A stretch of 64,000 bases of DNA, taken from positions 248,001 through 312,000 of the forward strand of contig JAUZOO010000005.1 in NCBI GenBank assembly GCA_030706405.1. The letters run 5' to 3'. The translations under genes and the position numbers were made by a program. Shown piece by piece: positions 46,770 to 56,347 of this stretch. The DNA is from Bacteroidota bacterium. GTDB lineage: Bacteria > Bacteroidota > Bacteroidia > Bacteroidales > JAAUTT01. The notes beneath the pieces were generated by a model. The model was not told the DNA's origin, did not search any database, and saw nothing but the letters and a program-made list of their open reading frames with translations. Every line of letters starts with the position of its first letter. Position 1 is the first letter of the stretch.

Positions 46770-49232
46770 TTACATTCCTCCGCCGTTAAAGTCGGATTCG
46801 TTAACGTCATCTCCTCCTTTTTTCATTTGCTGCTTAAAATTATTAATTCGATAACTAAAGGTCAGCGTGAATACCGGCGACTCGCGTTTCATACGATTAT
46901 AAATATAAAAATCAGGGCCTTGCGAAGTTGAAACGAACTTCATGTTTCCGAACAGATCACGCACCTGTAAGGTAAGTGACGCTTTTTTCTTCATCACTTC
47001 CTGGCGGAGACCTAAAGAGGTAAAGAAAAAGCCATCACGCGTACCCTGTGCGGTAACCGTTTTGGCATTATAAAAGAAATTTGCCTGCAACTGCATTCCC
47101 CATTTAAACCGCAAAGTTGTATTGATGCGTGAATTCCATGTGTTAGTTTGGTTTGACACGGTAGAATCGCTCAAGCTTCCGTCTATCTTGTAGTGATAAA
47201 TGCTCGTTGAAGCATTCACATTCCATGCCTGCGAAAGAGGTATGTTCAGCATAATCTCGGTACCCATTGAATAGTCGTGATTGAGGTTGGCAAAAGTCTG
47301 TTCCATGATATTATTCGCACCGAGCTTAACTATCTGCGAAATAAGATCATTGGTCTTTTTATAAAACCCATCAACCGAAAGAAAAGCCGCTCCAAAGCGT
47401 TTTTGAAGACTTAACTCATACGAATCGGCGAACTCGGGAGCCAAGGCCGGATTTCCTTTACGGATATTTTTATCGTCGATATACCGGGGCAATGGATCAA
47501 GTTGATGATCGTCGGGGCGATTAATACGACGGCTATAACTGGCCAGTAACTGCAAATCGAACGGTAACTGTTTGGATAAGTGAATCGTCGGAAATAAATC
47601 GAAACGGTTTACCGGATAGCTTTCGCCAGTTACTTTCTGCGTAATTTTACGATCAGTATATTCACCACGAATACCTAATTGATAATCAAACAACTTCATA
47701 GAGTTTGAAAGGGTTGAATATACTGATTGTATGTTGTCGGTATATTTTAAATCGTTATACTGAGTCATATCTTCAATCCATTGCCCACTTTGATAATTCT
47801 CGAAATGATATTTTGAGCCAGACGATTCGTACCGGCCTTGATAACCGGCTTCAAACTTACCTTTATCGCCTAACGGTTTGGTATAATCAAGCTTTAACCG
47901 GAATTCGTTCTCTTCGCCTTTTTCACTTGTGTGCTGTTGGCGGGGTTCTGTACCGTCTAATGTCCAATTCTGATCCGTTGTTTGCTTAACCATATCGGTA
48001 TTGCTGTCCGAAGGCCCATTCGACCAATACGCCGAAGCTGCCAATTGATGACCTTTATCGTCGAAACGAAGCAAATAATCGAGGTTAAGGTTAACGAATT
48101 TATGTGGAGAATTGCTGGTATTATTTTGAAGGTAATAGGTATTAGACTTAGCAGGGTTGGTATATTCGTAATAATTGGCCGAAGTATTCCGCCCAAATGC
48201 TCGTTCGGCATATCGGGCCGAAAATGATATGGTGTTTTTATCGTTAGGAGCAAAATCAAATCCGGCTTTTACACCTTTTCCGGTACGGTGCATATCTCCA
48301 TTGAGGTTCATAAGTTGATAACGGAGGGAATCATTGGAACGCGTCCATTTACTGAGATTATTCTTCATGTTAAATTTCAGGTCGCTATAATCGGCCCCGA
48401 AGAAATAGTTAACCTTGTCGTGTTTATAATTTACAAGGAGATCTCCATTGTATTTACCTCCAGTTCCGGCAGAAAGATTTACGACACCGTTAATGCCCGA
48501 TATTTTCTCCTTTTTCATTATAATGTTAATGATACCGGCACTTCCATCAGGGTCGTATTTAGCCGAAGGATTGGTAATAATTTCGATGCTTTGGATTGTG
48601 CTGGCCGGTATTTGCTGGAGCGCTTCACTGCCTTTTAATACCGAAGGTTTCCCGTCAATTAAGACTGTAAAACTTGAACTTCCACGCAGCTGGACATTAC
48701 CTTCAACGTCGGTTTGTACCGAAGGCGTATTTTCGAGCACATCAACCGCTGTACCTCCGGCTGCGGCAATCTGCTGACTTACGTTTACAACCTTTCTGTC
48801 GAGTTTATATTCCAAAGGAGGACGGCTACCTGTGACTTCCACTTCTTTAAGCGTTGTTGACGAAGGTTCTACGAGAATATTACCCAAGTCGGCAGTTTTT
48901 TGGTTAGGAACAACCAATATCCCGTTTACCCTCGATTTCTTATACCCAATGAATTTCACTTCTGCATAAAATCTTCCATAAGGAAGGTTATTCAGGGTAA
49001 ACCGGCCCAATGTATCGGTTAATGCTCCGGAAACCATGGAGGAATCCTTCATCCGGTAAACACCCACGCTGGCATATCCAATGGCAACGTGAGCCACTTT
49101 ATCAATTACCTTCCCGGTAATCTTGCCATCAGCCGGCATATTGGCGGAACCGCCTCCCGGCCTTCCGGTTTGAGCAAATACCTGAATCCCTGCCAACACG
49201 GTGACAGTCAACAAACAAAAAAACTTTTTCAT
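46770..49232 (-). CDS. TonB-dependent receptor-like outer-membrane protein
   Basis: 820 residues with signal peptide (MKKFFCLLTVTVLAGIQVFA). A CarboxypepD-regulatory domain (GKITGKVIDKVAHVAIGYAS) spans about 30-115, then a plug (VDVLENTPSVQTDVEGNVQL and later IEIITNPSAKYDPDGSAGII), then the 22-strand barrel of the outer-membrane beta-barrel family. It imports an unknown ligand through TonB. No SusD partner is adjacent, so it is not a standard SusC. A strong promoter precedes it. Confidence 0.92.
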   Translation of the reverse strand: MKKFFCLLTVTVLAGIQVFAQTGRPGGGSANMPADGKITGKVIDKVAHVAIGYASVGVYRMKDSSMVSGALTDTLGRFTLNNLPYGRFYAEVKFIGYKKSRVNGILVVPNQKTADLGNILVEPSSTTLKEVEVTGSRPPLEYKLDRKVVNVSQQIAAAGGTAVDVLENTPSVQTDVEGNVQLRGSSSFTVLIDGKPSVLKGSEALQQIPASTIQSIEIITNPSAKYDPDGSAGIINIIMKKEKISGINGVVNLSAGTGGKYNGDLLVNYKHDKVNYFFGADYSDLKFNMKNNLSKWTRSNDSLRYQLMNLNGDMHRTGKGVKAGFDFAPNDKNTISFSARYAERAFGRNTSANYYEYTNPAKSNTYYLQNNTSNSPHKFVNLNLDYLLRFDDKGHQLAASAYWSNGPSDSNTDMVKQTTDQNWTLDGTEPRQQHTSEKGEENEFRLKLDYTKPLGDKGKFEAGYQGRYESSGSKYHFENYQSGQWIEDMTQYNDLKYTDNIQSVYSTLSNSMKLFDYQLGIRGEYTDRKITQKVTGESYPVNRFDLFPTIHLSKQLPFDLQLLASYSRRINRPDDHQLDPLPRYIDDKNIRKGNPALAPEFADSYELSLQKRFGAAFLSVDGFYKKTNDLISQIVKLGANNIMEQTFANLNHDYSMGTEIMLNIPLSQAWNVNASTSIYHYKIDGSLSDSTVSNQTNTWNSRINTTLRFKWGMQLQANFFYNAKTVTAQGTRDGFFFTSLGLRQEVMKKKASLTLQVRDLFGNMKFVSTSQGPDFYIYNRMKRESPVFTLTFSYRINNFKQQMKKGGDDVNESDFNGGGM

Positions 49233-49280
49233 ACAATTGCTTTAATACTAAAAAACTGTGCCTCTTAACAAAAAATGTTC

Positions 49281-49311
49281 CAAAAGTAGATTTACTCTAC
49301 CAATAACCAAA
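49281..49311 (-). promoter_or_regulatory. promoter of the first TonB receptor gene
   Basis: Minus-strand TTTG (49308-49311), 19-base spacer, TACTTTTG (49281-49288): an excellent match to the Bacteroidota consensus. It overlaps the terminator of the upstream receptor gene. Confidence 0.75.
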
Positions 49312-49342
49312 ATATAAGGCGACCAAAGCCGCCTTATATTTT
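49309..49342 (-). terminator. terminator of the second TonB receptor gene
   Basis: 13-bp perfect stem AAAATATAAGGCG / CGCCTTATATTTT with eight-base loop, 4 bases past the stop codon. It works mainly through its A/T base; after it on the minus strand comes GGTTATTGG, so no long T-run follows outside the stem. Confidence 0.7.
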
Positions 49343-49346
49343 ATAC

Positions 49347-52280
49347 TTAAAAATCGCCACCGGGCCGGCCAAAACCACCACGGCCTCCACCGCCTCCACC
49401 CCAAGGCATGCCATCACGACGTTGGCCCTGTTGCCCCATAGAGCCTCCAAAATTCCGAAGGTTATAGGTAAAGGTGACCAAATAGTACTGACGGAAGGCA
49501 TTAGTTCGAGAATCACGAATATAATCAGTTGTTACAGAACGTGATATATTATTATTTTGATTCAAAATATCGAATGCACTAACTTTCAACTCTGCCGCAT
49601 TATTTTTTAGGAATTTCTTGCCTAAACTTACATTCCACTGCAAATAGCTCTGATTGTAGGCACTTGTCAGTCCCCGGTTCATGGTTCCGGTCATAGTGTT
49701 CTGCAAAACAATTCCTTTCCAAAAAATCCAGTTCAATCGGAAGGTTGCATAATTGGTCCAGTAGTCATTATTCATCCCTGAACGTTCCGAATTACGAACC
49801 AAATTGTAATTGGTGTTATACGAAAGTGTAAAATCAAAATTTTCGCTGATGTTACTATTCAAAGAAATTCCGGTAGAAATATTGTATGAATTCGACCTGT
49901 TTAGAATTGAATCAACATAACCGGGAGTTTGAGTATAGCCAAAACCTCCTACCAAACTTAAGTTCGACTTAATAGGTTTAACCAAAAAGCTGTAAGTACC
50001 CATCGCTCTCGCGGTATAAGAATGGTCAAGATTTACAGGTTTCGTTAATTGAACACCATTGTCCACTTTTACACCATCAACAAATAATCCCGCTTTACCA
50101 TAATAGGTACGGTTACCTATATTATTTTGGGTAACACCTCCGGATAACATAATAAAATAATATGTTGACTTGTCTGGATTAGCAAATGAAAAACGCCCCA
50201 TAACATTATGACTCAGCTCCTGCTTAAGATCCGGATTTCCTTTACTCAGATAGAGTTCGTTAGAGTTATCCACCACATCCTGCAACTGACTTATTGATGG
50301 CGCATTGGTAGATGATCTATACATTACATGCATATTACTTTTGGTCGAGAACTTATAGTTCAACATAAAGTTAGGAAGAAAATCATCAAACGACTTATCA
50401 ACCTTCGGTCTTTTCGGAATTTCCTGATTACCCGAAAGATCTGCACGTTGGTAATCAACCCCAAAAGACAAATTCATATTAGCTGTACGGAACCGGTAAC
50501 CAATACCGCCCCGATTAGTTACATATTCATTGTCATACTTGTTAGACAAGGAGTCGACCGGGCGGATACTGGTATCCTGCATATTAGCATCAAGACCAAA
50601 TACTTTCCGATCCTGGCTATTCTTAGAATACGAAGTATTCCAGTTAAATTGAAGAATGCTATTTAACGAAAGGGGCTCCGTATAAGACACATTGCCGGAA
50701 AGACCTAATCCATTGGTATTACCTGGATTTCGTTGATTTCTCGGGCTTACAACTTGTTGGCCCTTAATAAGTTTAGTTATTTCGGATTCTTTTTGCCCAT
50801 TAGAAATCTTATCATTTAATGAGGTATTGATTCCTACCGAAAAAGTCCGTCCTGCTTTATAAAATCTATGACGAAATACTAATTCATTCGAAAAGTTGTA
50901 CCCGCTATTGTTAGAAGTATTGTCGCTTATTGTTGAATTATAAAGAGAGCCATCCTTTTGATTATTTGAAGAAAATGACGACGACCCGGAATTATTTTCC
51001 TGATAACTAAACCGTGGAGTTATTACCATTGAATTCAGTGAATCGATATTGTACTCCAATCGCATATTAAACCGATGATTATAATTTTTTGAGTGAGAAT
51101 TGCTGCTCGATGTACTAAACATATATCCTCTGGACGATAAAGTATCCAAATAACTGGTATGAGAATCGGATATCGTATTATTATCACTCGAATTAAAGAA
51201 ATAGCTTCCGCTGACAGTAACCTTCTTTCCCAGGTTATTACTATAGTTCAAACCTATCGACCTAGTAGTTGAAACTCCGTTAGAAGGAGTGATAGAAAAG
51301 TTGCCGCCGCCACCGCCAATTCCGCCATAACCGCCACCGCTACGACCGCCACCGCCACCGCCACCACGGCCGCCACCGCCGCCACCGCCAGAAATGCCAA
51401 GAACATCTTGCATGGCGAAGTTTTGCTGGTTTACGTTATTTAAAAGCCCTATGACCGATATTCTGCTAGTGCCCTTAAATATATTCAGGTTTCCACCGGC
51501 TAGATATTTATCAGTAAAATCGGAGCCCGCATATACTTTACCGAAAACGCCCTGACGACGATTGGCTTTGGTAACGATATTGATAGTTTTTGATGAATTT
51601 CCATCGTCAAAGCCGGTAAATTCTGCTTGTTCGCTCATTTTATTATAAACCTGCACCTTATCAATAACTTCAGCCGGGAGGTTTTTAAGAGCAACAGTTG
51701 GGTCATCGCCAAAAAATGGTTTTCCGTCAACCAGCACTTTTTTAACGTCTTCTCCATGCGCTTTAACATTGCCAGAATTATCAACTTCGAGTCCTGGTAA
51801 TTTTTTCAACAAATCCTCGGCCGTAGCATCGGGGTTTGTTTTAAATGCGCCAGCATTAAGCTCGGTTGTATCACCCTTCTGTACGGCAGGCGGAGCCTGA
51901 GCTACAACCACAACTTCTTGTAATACTTCAACTTTTTTGGGTAAAACAAGTATACCCAAATCTAACGGGGCATTTTTAAATTCAACACTCCGAATGACAT
52001 CGGCATATCCCATACGGGTTGCTTTTAGCCGATAGGTTCCCATTTTTTTCAGACCGCTTACAACAAAGCTTCCTGACACATCGGTACTAACCATGCGTTG
52101 ATCAAGAGAATCTTTCACATTGGTTGCTGTTACGGTCACATACCGTACCGGACGCTGGGTTTCTTCATCAATAATTTTACCGCTAACTTTGGTTTCCTGT
52201 GCATATACCCCCGTCCCGACAGCCGTTCCCACAAAAAGAAGGAACATGTTTAATAATAAACGTTTACAACTCATTTTCAA
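49347..52280 (-). CDS. TonB-dependent receptor-like protein with glycine-rich tracts
   Basis: 977 residues, same family as the downstream receptor: signal peptide, CarboxypepD domain (SGKIIDEETQRPVRYVTVTA), plug (LKKLPGLEVDNSGNVKAHGE), barrel. Odd features are a run of about 30 residues of Gly with Arg, Ser and Tyr near residue 300, just after VLGIS, and a second Gly/Arg-rich tail near the C-terminus (DGMPWGGGGGGRGGFG). The first lies at the plug-barrel boundary. Such tracts in a membrane barrel suggest a flexible, probably surface-exposed loop and tail. Ligand unknown. Confidence 0.92.
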   Translation of the reverse strand: MKMSCKRLLLNMFLLFVGTAVGTGVYAQETKVSGKIIDEETQRPVRYVTVTATNVKDSLDQRMVSTDVSGSFVVSGLKKMGTYRLKATRMGYADVIRSVEFKNAPLDLGILVLPKKVEVLQEVVVVAQAPPAVQKGDTTELNAGAFKTNPDATAEDLLKKLPGLEVDNSGNVKAHGEDVKKVLVDGKPFFGDDPTVALKNLPAEVIDKVQVYNKMSEQAEFTGFDDGNSSKTINIVTKANRRQGVFGKVYAGSDFTDKYLAGGNLNIFKGTSRISVIGLLNNVNQQNFAMQDVLGISGGGGGGGRGGGGGGGRSGGGYGGIGGGGGNFSITPSNGVSTTRSIGLNYSNNLGKKVTVSGSYFFNSSDNNTISDSHTSYLDTLSSRGYMFSTSSSNSHSKNYNHRFNMRLEYNIDSLNSMVITPRFSYQENNSGSSSFSSNNQKDGSLYNSTISDNTSNNSGYNFSNELVFRHRFYKAGRTFSVGINTSLNDKISNGQKESEITKLIKGQQVVSPRNQRNPGNTNGLGLSGNVSYTEPLSLNSILQFNWNTSYSKNSQDRKVFGLDANMQDTSIRPVDSLSNKYDNEYVTNRGGIGYRFRTANMNLSFGVDYQRADLSGNQEIPKRPKVDKSFDDFLPNFMLNYKFSTKSNMHVMYRSSTNAPSISQLQDVVDNSNELYLSKGNPDLKQELSHNVMGRFSFANPDKSTYYFIMLSGGVTQNNIGNRTYYGKAGLFVDGVKVDNGVQLTKPVNLDHSYTARAMGTYSFLVKPIKSNLSLVGGFGYTQTPGYVDSILNRSNSYNISTGISLNSNISENFDFTLSYNTNYNLVRNSERSGMNNDYWTNYATFRLNWIFWKGIVLQNTMTGTMNRGLTSAYNQSYLQWNVSLGKKFLKNNAAELKVSAFDILNQNNNISRSVTTDYIRDSRTNAFRQYYLVTFTYNLRNFGGSMGQQGQRRDGMPWGGGGGGRGGFGRPGGDF

Positions 52281-52451
52281 TAGATTTACTAACTTTTGGT
52301 TTGTTTTTCATTTATGGTTGTTAATAGGACACGTTTATTTCTAAAAACTTGCTCTCTGAGTTTTATTTTTTTTCATATGATCTTAAAGCTAGAATCTACT
52401 ATCCCAAAAGTTGCCTGATATAATCACTGCCTGACGTTGGTGGGTACAAAA

Positions 52452-52481
52452 AAAGCGACCTGCCGTTTGGCAGGTCGCTTT
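52452..52481 (-). terminator. terminator of the TPR lipoprotein gene
   Basis: Perfect 13-bp stem AAAGCGACCTGCC / GGCAGGTCGCTTT with four-base loop, followed on the minus strand by TTTTTGT. It lies 25 bases after the stop. Confidence 0.9.
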
Positions 52482-52505
52482 ATATCATTCTTTTATACCG
52501 ATCAA

Positions 52506-54224
52506 TTATTGAACGATCGATTTAAAAGTAGCATCCTGGAAATATTTGAAGAATTCCATATCCTTAGCTGCATTAGCTTTCAACTCAGCACTCTTACCGC
52601 AAGCGGTACGGAGGTTGGTGAAAAGTAACTCAGTGTTTTGAGTTCTCGAACCGATGATAGCTTTAAGGTAATAAGCAAGTGCATCGTCAGTTTTTAAGCT
52701 ATTCAGGATAGTTAAAGCTCCGTTGGTGTCATTATTTAACAATTTTGCAAGAGCAGAGTTAACTTCTGGAGTATAGCCAAAATAGCTGATAGCTTCAGAA
52801 TATTTACCCTGAATAACTTTAATAATACCAAGGTTGTAGTTAACCTGATCACCAGCACCTACGGCAGAGGTGAAAAGTTCTTCAGCCTTAGCAAGGTCGC
52901 CATCGAGGAATGCCATTACACCAGCGTTATTTTTAGCGATGTTGTTATTCTCAACCTTTTTAGCATCTTCAAAAGCTGCTTTAGCTTCGCTTATGTGGTT
53001 TTGGTTGAACAAAATGTAACCAATATTATTTTTGGCTCTGAAATCGTTAGGATATTTCTTTGCAGCAGCTTTATAGATATCGAGCTGTTTGTCAGCATCC
53101 TTGGTCAATTTAGCAGCGTAGAGTAAATCTTCGAGTTGAAGCGAATCCGGAGTAGATTGGGCCATCGAAAGGATTTCAGCATCAGTTCTACCTACGTTTT
53201 CAACGCTAACGGTAAGTTTCGAACGTCTCAACTGAGGTAAGATTTTATCTTTAATTTCGTCGAAAGCAGCAGAAATGTTACGGATTTCTTTTTCGCGAAC
53301 TACAGGATCAGAATACATCGAAAGAACACGGAGTACAAGTTCTTTATCTTTTACATTAGATGCCTGTAAGAGTTCTTTGAAACCGTCCCAGTCTTCAGCA
53401 GTAGTAAGGTAGCTAAAGAGGTCGTCTTTTACTTTTTCAATTTTTGATTTTTTGATTTCCTTAGTAAAGTAAGCGCTTGCAGATTCTTTTCTTTTACCAG
53501 CAAGTTTGTCATTCAAGTCATAAGGTCCATCTGGAGAAGCATAAGCTGAAACTTGAATACCTTTGATTTGTTTCTTAGGATCCTTATCGATATCCTTAAG
53601 CGTTTCGTTTAATGTTTTAATTTCAGCTTTTTTTAATTCAGTAGGTCTTACATCTGCTTTGTTGATCAGATATTTGATGTCTGCCTGATATTTAGAATCT
53701 ACCGTACGAACAAATTTATCGTCTCCGGCAAAGATTACACGTGGATCTTTTACTACCAATAATTCAGTAGCGATGATACCGTCGGCAATTTTTACTGAAG
53801 GAAAATCTACCGATTTGGTACCCATAGTAGCTTTGGAGTTAACTTCGAGCGTGGAAATTGCCATATCCTTCTTGTATGGAAATTTATCGCTAAAAGTAAA
53901 CGATCCGCCTTCGTTGAATTTAATAACCTTTTCGTTACCCATTACGCTTTCACCCTGAAGAGTAAGCGATTTAAGAGCAGTTTCCTGTCCATTGTATTTA
54001 ACTACAGGAGTAGAAACAACAGTAGCTTTTTTCAAGAAAAACTTTCCAGGAATATTACCATCTACCTTTACTTCAACCTGACCACCTTTTACAACAAGCG
54101 GGCTCGGAGTAACGGTATAGCTAATGTTCTTAGCCTGGTCTTTCATTTTGTTTAAACTTGCACAACTGCTGAAAATTACTGCAGCAATCGCGGTTGCAAT
54201 CAACGATAAATTGATTCTTTTCAT
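52506..54224 (-). CDS. TPR-containing lipoprotein with OmpA-like segment
   Basis: About 572 residues from ATG 54224. The lipobox AVIFSSC marks a lipoprotein. The middle, GIQVSAYASPDGPYDLNDKL through AGKRKESASAYF, resembles an OmpA peptidoglycan-binding motif. The C-terminal 220 residues are TPR-like helices (RAKNNIGYILFNQNHISEAKAAFEDA and NNAGVMAFLDGDLAKAEELF). It probably sits at the outer membrane facing the periplasm. A strong promoter and terminator make it a single-gene unit. Similar lipoproteins occur in T9SS organisms, but a role is not proven. Confidence 0.85.
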   Translation of the reverse strand: MKRINLSLIATAIAAVIFSSCASLNKMKDQAKNISYTVTPSPLVVKGGQVEVKVDGNIPGKFFLKKATVVSTPVVKYNGQETALKSLTLQGESVMGNEKVIKFNEGGSFTFSDKFPYKKDMAISTLEVNSKATMGTKSVDFPSVKIADGIIATELLVVKDPRVIFAGDDKFVRTVDSKYQADIKYLINKADVRPTELKKAEIKTLNETLKDIDKDPKKQIKGIQVSAYASPDGPYDLNDKLAGKRKESASAYFTKEIKKSKIEKVKDDLFSYLTTAEDWDGFKELLQASNVKDKELVLRVLSMYSDPVVREKEIRNISAAFDEIKDKILPQLRRSKLTVSVENVGRTDAEILSMAQSTPDSLQLEDLLYAAKLTKDADKQLDIYKAAAKKYPNDFRAKNNIGYILFNQNHISEAKAAFEDAKKVENNNIAKNNAGVMAFLDGDLAKAEELFTSAVGAGDQVNYNLGIIKVIQGKYSEAISYFGYTPEVNSALAKLLNNDTNGALTILNSLKTDDALAYYLKAIIGSRTQNTELLFTNLRTACGKSAELKANAAKDMEFFKYFQDATFKSIVQ

Positions 54225-54278
54225 AGTCAAGAAATTATTGGTTTTTACAGATTTTAATTTACAAATTGAACTATCTCA

Positions 54279-54308
54279 CAAAAATACGAATGTTTTTCTA
54301 TTAACAAA
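54279..54308 (-). promoter_or_regulatory. promoter of the TPR lipoprotein gene
   Basis: Minus-strand TTTG (54305-54308), 18-base spacer, TATTTTTG (54279-54286). Leader about 45 bases. Confidence 0.75.
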
Positions 54309-54390
54309 TAAGATAATACAAAAATTGAGCCAGACGCACAGTGTGCTGGGCTGGAGGAGTGTCTGTTAAAAAATTATGCCATAAAAGAAA

Positions 54391-54427
54391 ACGCCGAAAC
54401 TGCATTTCACACTGCAATTTCGGCGTC
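54391..54427 (-). terminator. terminator after the GH2 pseudogene
   Basis: Minus-strand GACGCCGAAATTGCAG pairs with GCAGTTTCGGCGT (one mismatch), followed by TTTCTTTTA. 60 bases past the GH2 stop. Confidence 0.75.
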
Positions 54428-54487
54428 AATATCTATCTGATTATTAAATATTAAACCTGTAAAAAACGTATTATTCTGAGACAGATA

Positions 54488-56347
54488 CTATTTTATGAGT
54501 ACATCAACCATGTTGGATAACAATTTAGCGGCAATTGGATCGGTGTTTGCTTTTTCAAGGCTCATGGTGGAGATAAGCAATGTTCCCTTATCGGTAATTT
54601 TTACGATAGGAAAGCCCTTAATACCTTGCATATACGCAGAACGTTGATCCATTTCGCCATTAATATAGCCATGAATTTTGGTTTGCGAGGCTAAGCCTTC
54701 AACATTGGAGTTACGATTGATTTTCAGGGCAACATGACAAACTGTAGGAATTTCGCGTTTGTTATTATTGAAATACCTAACCTCCAGTGGGGATATGCCG
54801 TTAAAGACAGATGACTCAGGGATTTCCATGTTTACAATATCGCCTTCGGTTGGAACAATCCAATCCTTGATATATTCCGGGTACATTTCCTTAAGCGCTT
54901 TTTCAGAGTCTAGCCATAAAACCTTGCCGCCCTGAGCTATCATAGATCTTACTTGACGCAGTTCTTCGGCAGTGCAGTTTGACAATAAGTTTAATCCGGA
55001 AAAGACATAGACATCACCTTTCGTTTTTAAAGCCTCGGTAACTGAAACCGCCTGAGTGTAATTAACCTTCAGATAATCAAAAGAAGTTTTCATATTGTTA
55101 AAATCAACCAGTACAATCTTTTTATTTTGGATCAAAGCCGGTTGAGCCCACGCTTTATTGGCAAGCAGAATCTTATATTCGTTTTCAGAAATAACGTTGT
55201 CATTTTGAGTCAGTTTCAGGACAAGGCGGGCTTCAGTTTTGGCCGATGGCAATGTTGCTGGAATCGTAATTTCCGGGGTAAGCCATTCGCGTGAATAATG
55301 TTTTACAGCCGGAACAGCTTCATTTCCTGAGGCAATAATAAAACCTCCAGCTCCTAACAACTGCCACGAAAGCATTGATTTGTCAAGGTTGGAGCCATCC
55401 TCTTTATCGTTTATTACACAAATACGAGTGGGTAATTTTTCCCCAGAATAGAAATTTCTTCCCCAAAGTTCGGCACTCACCAGAACGGGCTGAAGAGCTC
55501 GTTTCATTGCATAATATGTAGGATATGGCTCAATATGGTTGGGATCGTAAACATTACGGAACTAGGTAAGGAGCGCGAAATGAAGTATACCCGAACTCTT
55601 ATCGTTAGAGCGGCGAAGCGCTTCGGCAAGTTCGCCGGTTATGAAGGACTGTACTTCGAGGAAATTGGCAGGATCGCTATATTCCTAAGCCAAATTACCA
55701 ATCAGAGTTTGCGGATTTTGATGGATAATGGTGTAAAAGCGCGTCGGATGGCCGGTTTCGTTGTTAGGATATCCGGTCGACATCTCTTGGCTGATTAACG
55801 GACGGCCTTCGTTACGGTTTGACCGCTGAAATTCTCCGTTAAATTGTTTAAAAATGGTGTGATCGTACCAATTTATATAGGAATGTATGTCATCGATGTC
55901 TCCATCGTCAATGGTATTATAAAAATCCTGACCGAATTTTTTAACATTGCGCCGATAATTGGAGTCGAAACAAATCGGACGTGTTGGGTCAACTTTACGC
56001 ATTCCTTTTACCACATCCGAAATAATTTTCATTTTAAGTTTAGCCTTGTCGAAATCGGGTTCGTTATCATAAAACTTCATTTCGTTATTAACAGTCCATA
56101 AGAGTAACGACGGGTGATTCCGGTTTTTTTTAAGAAGCGACAGGAATTCGTCGGCCCACAAATCGATGAGTTTTTTGTCGGGCATAGAACTATTTATCAT
56201 CAGCCAGGGCCATGTTCCTTCGTAGCTTACGCCAATACCGTTACGATCTGCAGCATCCATCCACAATTGATTGTAGGGAGCAGTATGTGTACGGGTAACT
56301 TCAATATTGCCGGCTTTCATTATCTGTTTGAAGAAGGTACCCGGCAA
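54488..56347 (-). pseudogene. GH2 family glycosidase pseudogene, 5' truncated, two in-frame TAG
   Basis: Remains of a glycoside hydrolase family 2 enzyme. The catalytic domain begins near 56.34 kb (FFKQIMKAGNIEVTRTH, HPSLLLWTVNNEM with the acid/base Glu, GRPLISQEMSTGY with the nucleophile-type Glu) and a C-terminal domain follows. One single reading frame runs the whole length but is broken by TAG at 55687-55685 (after GNLA) and at 55564-55562 (after HFALLT, before FRNVYDPN). The second stands where related enzymes have Trp, so TGG to TAG fits. The whole N-terminal sugar-binding part is missing and a histidine kinase follows instead. Confidence 0.88.

Noticed and set aside
55562-55687. Programmed TAG recoding (pyrrolysine or suppressor)
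   Set aside because: TAG is an ordinary stop in this window (atpD, atpB and the 22606-24162 gene end in it), no PylS/PylT is seen, and the same gene is also truncated, so decay is simpler.
56114-56334. N-terminal part of the kinase reading frame
   Set aside because: These codons are the antisense of the GH2 catalytic domain, which is clearly the coding strand there.
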